Source of the DNA: Vicia villosa
Lineage: Eukaryota; Streptophyta; Magnoliopsida; Fabales; Fabaceae
Assembly (NCBI RefSeq): GCF_029867415.1
Contig: NC_081181.1
Location: forward strand, 74,930,144-74,994,143
Direction: 5' to 3'
DNA length: 64,000 bases
This document shows positions 55,285-64,000 of this stretch, piece by piece. The notes under the pieces are model-generated. The model was given only the letters and a program-made list of their open reading frames with translations. It had not been told where the DNA came from and searched no databases. How positions within the stretch are numbered: position 1 is the stretch's first letter; the number at the start of each line of letters is the position of its first letter. A program made the position numbers and the translations under genes.

Positions 55285-55340
55285 TTATTAGAAAATAAAA
55301 TGACATGAAAATATATGCGGGAAAATTTTGGGGTGCAACA
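55285..55340 (-). mobile_element. Element F: first 56 bases of an Ogre-like LTR
   Basis: Minus strand TGTTGCACCCCAAAATTTTCCCGC from 55,340, matching the start of the C LTR over its first 18 bases. It ends where the Helitron begins. Flank 55,341-55,345 (acatg) is the predicted target duplication of F. Confidence 0.65.
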
Positions 55341-56363
55341 ACATGTATGAATTTTGTATAAGACAATGTGGTACTCTAATCCTTTGCATTTTCCATTTCA
55401 GGAAATATATAAAGAGTATGCACAAAGTAGCGCTCAGAAGCACTGCCTCAGAAGGTTCTGAATGGCTTCATCATAACATGCTCTGGCAAGACATCAGAAG
55501 ATGGTCATGCCGAATCAGAACATGAAGTGTAAAGCATCAGAAGAATGAAGTCAGAAGTAGGAGCTCTGAAGCTCTGATGGTATCACGCTCAAAGCTCTTC
55601 AAAGTCAAAAGACAGAAGATGCTCTGCACCAAAGCTGTTTGACTCTGATATTCAAACGTTGTTTAACTACAAATCTGAGTCTAAAAGAAAGTACAAAGAT
55701 GAAAGGCTAAACGTCAAATCTCTGACTGACAAAAGGAATGTTAGAAGCTACAAAAGACAAAGTCAGTAAAAGCAGCAAAATCAAGGCTCGAGGTAGTTGA
55801 CAAAAGTGTGAAATATTAAATGCAGCGTTGTACTTTACACGCATAACATTAAATGCACCCCAACGGTCATTTCCTCTCAGCGCTTATAAATAGAAGTTCT
55901 GATCAGAAGCAAAGCGGACACTTGCGCAAACATACAGAAACGCTGTCAAATTCAAAGCTTACGAACTTCATCTTCAACCTCACAAACTCTTGTAATATTT
56001 AGTGAGTGTTAAGTTTAGAACTTAAGAGAAATATCACAGTTGTGATTACAGCTTTATTAGAAGAAAATCTATACTCTTGTAAACGTTATTTTTACATTGA
56101 TTGTAAAAGGATTCCTAGAGTGATCAAGTTGTGATCTGTAGACTCTAGAAGACATAGAGGTTATCTAAGTGGAAAACCATTGTAATCAATTGGATTAGTG
56201 GATTAAATCCTCAGTTGAGGTAAATCACTCTAAGGGGGTGGACTGGAGTAGTTTCGTTAACAATGAACCAGGATAAAAATAATTGTGTTCATTGTTTTTA
56301 TCATTCAAGTTTTTGAGATACACTTATTCAATCCCCCCCTTTCTAAGTGTTTTCACTCCTTCA
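55341..56363 (+). repeat. 5' LTR of E, right-hand part
   Basis: The LTR ends ...tcactccttca at 56,363, next to the PBS. It contains a TATA box, many copies of tcagaag, and a stretch typical of the Sirevirus LTR. The left end is not seen: the sequence up to 55,341 is that of F, so F probably inserted in this LTR. The start should be found left of the window. Confidence 0.7.
55885..55892 (+). promoter_or_regulatory. TATA box of the E LTR
   Basis: TATAAATA in gcgcttataaatagaag, about 480 bp before the LTR end. Confidence 0.65.
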
Positions 56364-56365
56364 AT

Positions 56366-56377
56366 TGGTATCGGAGC
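56366..56377 (+). other. Primer binding site of E (tRNA-iMet type, one change)
   Basis: TGGTATCGGAGC, differing at one base from the usual iMet-complementary sequence seen in element D. Confidence 0.85.
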
Positions 56378-56445
56378 GCCGGTTGTAGGTGCAAGCACTT
56401 AACCGTGTTAGACAAAAGATTCAGGGAGAAAAACACAAAGTCAAA

Positions 56446-57905
56446 ATGGTTGAAACAACAACTACTTCTGTTCCTACTGAGCAAAACAACAATGGAAATG
56501 GAAGCAATAGTTTCAATGGCTATAATAGACCACCAATTTTTGATGGTGAAAACTTTGAATACTGGAAAGATAGATTGGAAAGTTACTTTCGTTGTCAAGA
56601 TGGTAACTTATGGGATCTAGTGTTGGATGGTTACACACATCCTGTAAATGCTCAAGGTGTCAAGGTTTCTAGGCAAGCCATGAGTGATGCTCAGGAGAAA
56701 GACTTCCAGAATCATCCCAAGTCTAGAACCATTTTGCTAAATGGTATCTCTCATGCTGAGTATGAGAAAATAACAAACAGAGAGACTGCTCATGATATCT
56801 TTGAATCCTTGAAGATGACTCATGAAGGTAATGCCCAAGTCAGGGAGACAAAGGCTCTTGCGTTAATCCAAAAGTATGAAGCTTTCAAGATGGAGGAAGA
56901 TGAAAACATTAAAGCAATGTTTTCAAGATTCCAGACTTTGACTGCTGGATTAAGAGTGCTTGACAAGGGATATACAAAGGCTGATCATGTCAAGAAGATC
57001 ATCAGAAGCTTGCCCAAAAGATGGGGCCCAATGGTGACTACATTCAAGATTGCTAAGAATCTGAATGAAGTTTCTCTTGAGGAGTTGATCAGTGCCTTAA
57101 GAAGCCATGAGATTGAGCTGGATGCAAACGAGCCTCAAAAGAAAGGTAAGTCTATTGCATTAAAATCTAATAATAAAAAATGCACTAACGCTTTTGAGGC
57201 TAAAGAAGAAGATTCTTAAGAGTCAGAATCAGAAGAAGAAGAAGATGAACTTTCCATGATCTCCAGAAGAGTAAATAAACTTTGGAAGAGTAAGCAAAGA
57301 AAGTTCAAGAACTTCAAGCACTTTAAAAGGCCTGAGAAAGGAGAATCTTCTGGACACAGAAGATCTGACAAGAAGAAGGTGACATGCTATGAATGTAAAG
57401 AGCATGGACATTACAAGAATGAGTGTCCAAAGCTTCAGAGGGAAAAACCCTAGAAAAGATTTAAAAAGAAGAAAAGCCTGATGGCTACTTGGGATGACTC
57501 AGATTCTTCTGATCAAGAATCAGACTTTGAAGATGTGCAGGCAAACATAGCATTGATGGCCACTGTTGATGAAGAGTCAGAATCTACATCAGACTCAGAT
57601 TCTGAAGAGGTATTTTCTGAACTTTCTAGAGAAGAAATAGTTTCCAATTTAACTGAACTTCTGGAAATCAAGGATCAACTTAGTATCAAATACAAAAAGC
57701 TGAAAAAGCTCTTTGCATCTGAAACTAAGAAGCTTGAAATAGAAAATGCTGAACTTAAAGAAATTTTTTTAAAACTATCTAAAGATGCTGAATCATCTTC
57801 TAGTTCAGAAAAGTCTATTCCAAGGGTGAACAATATTCTGAAGGAATATGACTTGAGTTTCACAAAATTTCTATCTAGAGGTATTGGCAGAAGTCAGCTA
57901 GCCTT
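56446..57905 (+). pseudogene. gag: Gag of element E, with two stops
   Basis: Starts MVETTTTSVPTEQN at 56,446. Residues about 30-250 form the copia-type gag domain (FDGENFEYWKDRLESYF, YEAFKMEEDENIKAMFSRFQ, IIRSLPKRW). A TAA at 57,217 cuts the acidic region, and a TAG at 57,451 follows the CCHC knuckle CYECKEHGHYKNEC. The third open piece, 57,481-57,909, is acidic (DSDSSDQESDFED) and then a likely coiled coil (SIKYKKLKKLFASETKKLEIENAELKEIF). All three pieces are in one frame; the frame changes near 57,900. Confidence 0.88.
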
Positions 57906-60900
57906 ATGATATATGCATTTAGTGGAAACAAGAGAGTTGGCATAGGCTATGAGGGTGAAACCCCATATAAACTTGAACCCGTTGATGATATGAAAATTAC
58001 ATACAAACCTCTGTATGATCAGTTTAAGTATGGCCACAATCATGATATTAGGAACACATCACATGCTAAAAGTTTCCACATAACACACACAAGAAAACAT
58101 GCCATAACACATTCTGAAAAATATTATGTGAAGCCTTATGTTAAATCTCAGTTCAATCAGAACTTGAGAAGGACTAACCCAAAAGGACCCAAAAGAATGT
58201 GGGTACCTAAGGAAAAGATAATTCTTGTTGCAGATCTCCTTCAAGGCTGAAAAGACAAAGGAAAACATGTCATGGTACCTGGACTCTGGGTGCTCGCGAC
58301 ACATGACAGGAAAAAGGTCTATGTTCCAAGACCCGGTGCTTAAGTCTGCTGGAGAAGTTAAGTTTGGAGGGAACCAGAAGGGCAAGATCATTGGCTCTAG
58401 AACCATATGCATTGGTAACTCTCCCTCTACAACTAATGTTCTTTTAGTAGATGTATTAGCTCATAACTTACTGTCTATAAGTAAATTAAGTGACAATGGT
58501 TATGACATAATCTTTAATCAAAAGTCTTGTAAAGCTATTAGTCAGAAGGATGGCTCAATCTTATTTACAGAAGATTAGGTCATGCTAGTTTGAGAAAGAT
58601 TTCTTAGATTAACAAACTTAATCTGGTCAGAGGACTCCCTAATCTGAAATACAAATCATATGCTCTTTTCGAAGCATGTCATAAAGGGAAGTTTCCAAAA
58701 CCTGCATTCAACTCTAAAAATGTTGTCTCTTCCTCTAGGCCGCTAGAACTTCTGCACATTGATCTTTTTGGCCCAGTCAAAACAGCATCAATCAGAGGAA
58801 AGAAATATGGATTAGTCACTGTAGACGACTATCGCAAATGGACATGGGTAAAGTTCTTGAAACACAAGGATGAGTCACATACCGTGTTCTTTGACTTTTG
58901 CACTCAAATTCAATCTGAGAAGGAATGTAAAATCAAAAAGGTCAGAAGTGATCATGGTGGTGAATTTGAGAACAGATTCTTTGAAATTTATTTCAAAGAA
59001 AATGGTATTGCCCATGATTTCTCTTGTCCTAGAACTCCACAGCAAAATGGAGTTATAAAACGAACGAATATGACTCTACAAGAAATGGCCAGAACCATGA
59101 TCAATGAAACCAATATGGCTAAACATTTCTGGGCAGAAGAAGTTAACACTGCATGTTATATTCAGAATAGAACCTCCATAAGACCTATTCTTAATAAGAC
59201 TCCTTATGAATTGTGGAAGAATAGAAAGCCCAACATTTCTTATTTCCATCCTTTTGGATGTGTATGTTATATTCTGAACACTAAAAATCATCTGTATAAG
59301 TTTGATTCTAGGGCACATAAGTGTTTCCTTCTTGGATATTTTGAACGCTCTAAAGGCTACAGAGTTTACAATACTGAAACATTGGTTGTTGAAGAATCAA
59401 TCAATATCAGATTTGATGATAAGTTTTGTCTTGAAAAGCCAAAGCAGTTTGAGAATTTTGCAGATATAGAAATCTCTAACTCAGATCATGAAGAACCTAG
59501 AAGCAAAGTTTCAGAAGATCAAGTTGCAGCTTCTTTAGAGAATCTCATAATATCTGAAGAACCAACTCCCAAAAGATCTTCTAGACTCAACTCTTCTCAT
59601 TCTGAAGATGTTATCATTGGAATGAAATATGATCCCATAAGAACAAGAGCATTCCTTAAGAACAATGCAGAATGTTAATTTGGTCTAGTATCTCTGATCG
59701 AGCCAACTTCTATTGATCAAGCTCTGGAAGATGCTGACTGGATAATTGCCATGCAAGAAGAATTAAACCAATTTACAAGGAACGATGTTTGGGATCAGGT
59801 TCCAAGACCAAAAGGATTTAACATCATTGGAACTAAGTGGGTCTTCAGAAACAAGCTAAGCGAAAAAGAAGAAGTTGTAAGAAACAAAGCTAGACTGGTT
59901 GCTCAGGGCTATAGTCAGCAAGAAGGCATTGACTATACAAAAACCTTTGCACCAGTGGCCAGGTTAGAATCTATTCGCTTATTAATTTCATTTGCCACAC
60001 AAAATAACATCACTCTGTATTAGATGGATGTTAAGAGTGTCTTTTTAAATGGTTATATAGATGAAGAAGTCTATGTCCATCAACCTCCTGGTTTTGAAGA
60101 CTCTAATTCTCCAGAACATGTTTTTAAACTAAAGAATTCATTATAAGGACTGAAGCAAGCCCCTAGAGCTTGGTATGAAAGATTAAGTTCTTTCCTTCTG
60201 GATAATGGTTTCACTAGAGGACAAGTGGATACAACTCTCTTCTGTAAAACCTTTAAAAATGATATTTTAATTTTTCAAATATATGTTGATGATATTATAT
60301 TTGGAACATCTAATGCTACACTTGGAAAGGAGTTTGCTAAGTTTATGCAGGCAGAGTTTGAAATGAGCATGATGGGAGAACTCAAGTATTTTCTTGGGAT
60401 CCAGATCAATCAAACTTATGAAGGAACTTATGTTCATCAGACCAAGTATGTGAAAGAACTTCTGAAGAAGTTTAATCTTTCAGAAAGCAAAGAAGAAAAG
60501 ACTCCTATGCATCCAACGTGTGTATTAGGTAAGGATGAGGTAAGTAAGAAGGTAGATCAGAAGCTCTACAGAGGTATGATTGGATCTCTTCTATATCTTA
60601 CTGCTTCTAGACCTGATATTTTATTCAATGTATGTCTGTGTGCACGATTCCAAACAGATCCTAGAGAATCTCACTTCACTGCTGTTAAGATAATTCTGAG
60701 GTATCTGAAAGGTACTACTAATGTTGGTTTAGTCTACAGAAGATCTGAAGAATACAACTTAGTAGGATATTGTGATGCTGATTATGCTGGAGATAGAGTT
60801 GAAAGGAAAAGTATTTCTGGAAGCTGTCAGTTTCTAGGAAGTCATCTGATCTCTTGGTACAGCAAGAAGCAAGCTACAATTGCCCTCTCTATAACAGAAG

Positions 60901-61229
60901 CAGAATATGTTATTGCTGCTGGATGTAGTACACACATGCTCTAGATGAAGAGTTAGCTAGGAGATTATCAGATATATGAGAGTAACATTCCTATATTATG
61001 CGATAATACATCTACTATTTTTTTATCTAAGAATCATATTCTTCATTCTAAAGCTAAACATATTAAGATTAAACATCTTTTTATTAGGGACTATGTTCAG
61101 AAGGGTGTTCTATCTTTAAAATTTGTTGATACAGACCATCAATGGGCTGATATCTTTACAAAACCCCTTGCTCAAGATAGGTTTAAGTTCATTATGAAGA
61201 ATATCAATATGGATTTATGCCCAGAATGA
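57906..61229 (+). pseudogene. pol: Pol of element E: protease, integrase, RT, RNase H, with frame breaks and stops
   Basis: 57,906-58,250 is open in a shifted frame (MIYAFSGNKRVGIGYEGE), then the gag frame resumes with the protease motif WYLDSGCSRHMTG (58,273). It stops at 58,576, and homology jumps to RLGHASLRKIS (58,572 on) in another frame, so a piece of the pre-integrase region is missing. The integrase has LLHIDLFGP and VRSDHGGEF, but the residue expected to be the third catalytic acid, after PQQNGVI, is Lys. RT has YVDDIIFG (about 60,282), and RNase H has YCDADYAGD and SITEAEY. Stops: 58,605, 59,676, 60,021, 60,144, 60,942, 60,954. The end is at 61,227. Confidence 0.88.
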
Positions 61230-61702
61230 AAGGATGAGAAGATCTTATATATGGATTAGATTTGAAATGCTTATTTATTTTCTTATCTGATTCTGTTCTT
61301 GCTAACGTTTCATATGTCTAAGTTGATTCAGAATTTCTTTTAAAGCAAAACAGCTGTCACCAGCTATTCCAGATGATGAACACATGTTCATTCTGAAGGG
61401 ACAAGCATGCGTGCAGTTGATGAGACGACGCCCTAGGTAACTATGCAAATCATTTCAAATTTCACGTTATCTCTCCTAACGTCATTCAACATTAAATGTG
61501 ATTGATTCAAATTATGTAATCTCTCTCATTCAGCATCTCATTGCATAATATTTCAAATATGTGCCTATTTAAACGCATCTCTCTATCATTTCATCCTTTT
61601 CCATTCATCTTTATTGTTCATTGTTTACGCATTTTTGCCTTTTTTTTCTCTCTTTTCAAAAACCCTAAAGTTACAAAACCTAGAAATCTCAGTAGTGATT
61701 CA
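61230..61702 (+). other. Spacer between pol and env-like ORF in E
   Basis: No supported ORF; ends with a CT-rich stretch (atctctctcatt...tttctctctttt) before the env-like start, reminiscent of a plant 5' UTR or a splice acceptor region. It may serve expression of the env-like ORF. Confidence 0.55.
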
Positions 61703-64000
61703 ATGGCTTCTTCATCCAACGTTCAACGCAAGGTTTCGTCTTCAAGACAAGAACAACAAAAGAAATCTGTAACTGCTCCATTAAAGACGTGTTTGATTCC
61801 TCATGATGAGCTGGAAGTTCTCTGTGAATCTATGGTTGATTTTGAAAATCTGCAAGCACATGATTTCAAAATCAAAAAGACATGTTGGTTCAAGGATGGG
61901 CAAACTACTTTGATCGTCTAATTGGACCGGTTTACCCTGCTTTGGTTAAGGAATTTTGGATTCATGCCACTATTACTCCAACTGCTATCATTTTCTTCGT
62001 GCTAGGTCATGAAGTGGTTGTCTTTGAGAATTTGATAAGGAAGCTATATAATCTTGAAGGTACAAGTGGAATAACTGGTGCCCTCCCTGGAAGATCTAAC
62101 TAGGAAAAGATTAATCCAAAATTGTTTACTTCTAGTAAAAACTCTACTCCCACCACATATCTGAAGCCTACCTACAGGTTTTGGGCTAAGATTATTATGG
62201 GATCTCTTTATCATAGAAGATAAACAAACTCTGCAACCTACATCAGTCAAGATCAGCAGGTCATCCTGTACTGCATTGGAAAAGGTATGAGAGTCAATCT
62301 TCCTCATATTCTGTTTCAACATCTGAAGACTAATGTTGAAGAGTCAAGAGAAAGAGAACGTCTGAAGAATCCCAAGATGAAGAAGAAAACAATTCCTTTG
62401 GGAAGATTGATATCAGACATTTTGACTGAGAGTGGTTTGATTGAGAGTCTGAGAGAAGCTAGCTCTAAACATCTAAGTGCAGTTTGTGGAAGCATTTTGA
62501 ATGCTCACACTCTGAGGAGAATGCAACTAATTGAGAAAGTAACCACAACTCCTCAAGCACCTTCTGATGTTCTGACAAGAAGAATCCTGTTGTTGATTTC
62601 TTACTTTTGTACAAAGAAGAATTATCAGAATCTGTTAAGATATATCTGGAATTCTGCATTAAAGAAAACTCTGGTGTTGGTCTTGCATGGATTCATGGAA
62701 GAACCCTTCCATCCTTGGAGGAATTACAGAAAAAGGATAAGAAGAAGAAACAGAAGAAGCTGAAGAGAAAGGTCTTAGAAGAAGGTCCTGATGCTAAGAA
62801 AGCCAAGAAGAAGAAATCTTCAAGTATTGTTATCTTTGACTCTGTACCTATTACTAATTCTGAACAAGTATCAACAGAGTCCCTCAAAGTTCCTAGAACT
62901 TCTGAACAGCTTCAAAAGCTAATAGAGGAAATTGATAATGTAGGCACCTCTAGTTTACATCCTACCTCTGACCTTCCACCTCAGAAAATACCACCTCCTT
63001 ATGATCTTCCATCCTCTTCCACCACCTCTAAAAGACACCGTCCTCTTCATTCTGAACCAACTCTTGACCCTCAACCTCTAAATGTCGTCTTTCCAAAAAT
63101 TCCTTCTTAAAATATCTTTATAACCACCTTCAATCCTTCTGCAATCTCACCATTAAATGATCCCTCAACCACCTTCACATCAGATTCTTCATCCTCTCTA
63201 TCCTCTTCTTCCACCTCTGCGTTATTCTCTAGAGAACCTGAACCCTATTTTATTCTTAACCCGGACTCCCCTATCACCCGTCTCAGAATCAACCCTCCTG
63301 AACCCTCTGTTGATATTCGTTTTGAATTATTAAAGTATAAGGTACGGACAGGGTTAGATGCTCTGAAGGTTTCTCATGACTCCAAGATGGATCATGTAGC
63401 TGCTGGGAAGCTCAGGAGAGCTTTGAGAAGAGAGATTCAAGATGACTTTCTGAATCTTCAAAAAGATTGTCTAGCTGCTGCTCCTGGACCTTTTGGATTC
63501 CTTCTGGAGTATGATGATGGAAGATACTACCATCCCATCACCAACTAGAAGCCTCTTGAAGAGAATGAGTTTGTTGATGAGCTTGAAGAAGTACAGCCTC
63601 TGGCAATCGTAGTGTGGAAGCCACATCCATACAAGTTTTTGATTGGAGATTTTTCAGTTTTTATTCAACTGGCTTAGGGAGAATCCCTATGATAAGGCAC
63701 CAAATATGGTATATCTAGAAGTTGAATACCCTCTAGAACCTGTTTCTCCAACTCCTCTAGCAAATCTAGCTGAAATTCTCCTAGCCCTAGAACATCCAGA
63801 TGCAGATATTCCTGTTGAGGAAAATCATGAAGATGTTCTTATGGTTGAAGCTGGTGCAAATCCTCCTGCTATGGTCAATAGCTCTGCTACTGCTTCTGCT
63901 AGACCTTCTGCCTCTGTTCTGATGAACACTATGTAGAAGCTTCAACAGAATCAAGAAAGTTTGGCTACTCGTCTAGACAAGCACGAGGACACTCATGCTG
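61703..64000 (+). pseudogene. Env-like ORF of element E, broken and partial
   Basis: Sireviruses carry an ORF of unknown function downstream of pol called env-like. It starts MASSSNVQRKVSSSRQ at 61,703; the frame changes near 61,885 (next piece VQGWANYFDRLIGPVYPALVKEFWIHATI), stops at 62,101 and 62,221, changes frame near 62,580, stops at 63,108 and 63,546, changes frame near 63,650 and stops at 63,934. A basic Lys-rich patch (62,720-62,820) is followed by a Ser/Pro-rich region (62,930-63,290). No signal peptide or transmembrane segment stands out in the visible part. The right end is cut by the window. Confidence 0.8.

Larger units (their letters stand above)
55341..64000 (+). mobile_element. 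Element E: Sirevirus/Maximus-type Ty1/copia retrotransposon, decayed, running off the right edge
   Basis: LTR end with cccccctttctaagtg...ccttca, iMet-type PBS, long gag with zinc knuckle and acidic tail, pol in the copia order protease-integrase-RT-RNase H, and an env-like ORF after pol: all are features of the Sirevirus (SIRE/Maximus) lineage. Many stops and several frameshifts. The 3' LTR is outside the window. Confidence 0.9.

Overview
This window is plant nuclear repeat DNA with no cellular gene that I can support. Everything recognisable is a transposable element or a fragment of one. Ogre-type (Ty3/gypsy, Tat lineage) elements with 4-6 kb LTRs, a tRNA-Arg primer site, an extra ORF1, an intron before pol and a repeat-filled 3' UTR, together with a Sirevirus/Maximus-type Ty1/copia element carrying an env-like ORF, point to a large-genome legume, most likely tribe Fabeae (Pisum, Vicia, Lathyrus, Lens). 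The species is inference.

Layout from left to right. Element A (minus strand, 1-14,095) is an Ogre whose in-window part looks intact: pol exon running off the left edge, intron, gag-pro, ORF1, leader, PBS and a 4.3 kb 5' LTR. A sits inside the leader of element C (plus, 14,096-25,941), an Ogre relative that lost almost all gag-pol but keeps a gag start remnant, a 5.7 kb repeat-built 3' UTR and a 5.0 kb 3' LTR. C sits in the 3' UTR of element B (minus, 25,942-47,972), an old Ogre with several stops and frameshifts. The 5' LTR of B holds element D (plus, 41,850-47,499), a Ty3/gypsy element that lost its integrase and half of its 3' LTR. B sits in the start of another Ogre-like LTR, F (visible at 47,973-48,724 and 55,285-55,340), which is also split by a probable 6.6 kb non-autonomous Helitron (48,725-55,284) carrying a truncated SINE. 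F appears to lie in the 5' LTR of element E (plus, 55,341 to the right edge), a decayed Sirevirus. This reads as a nest E > F > B > C > A, with D and the Helitron as side insertions.

The most unusual signal is structural. The non-coding parts of the Ogre elements (3' UTR of C, U5 of A, B and C, 3' UTR start of B, leaders of A and C) are built from tandem or dispersed units that each fold into a small hairpin. Between units the two arms of the stem change together while the loop and flanks stay alike. The clearest case is 18,584-20,760, with about 30 such hairpins, part of them organised in a 140-bp higher-order repeat. Other points worth a look are a purine-tract-enclosing hairpin just upstream of ORF1 in A and C, ten copies of TACGCGTATG arranged in five pairs in the LTR of D, a partial second primer-binding site inside the U5 of A and C, and tRNA-like modules in the LTRs of B and F.
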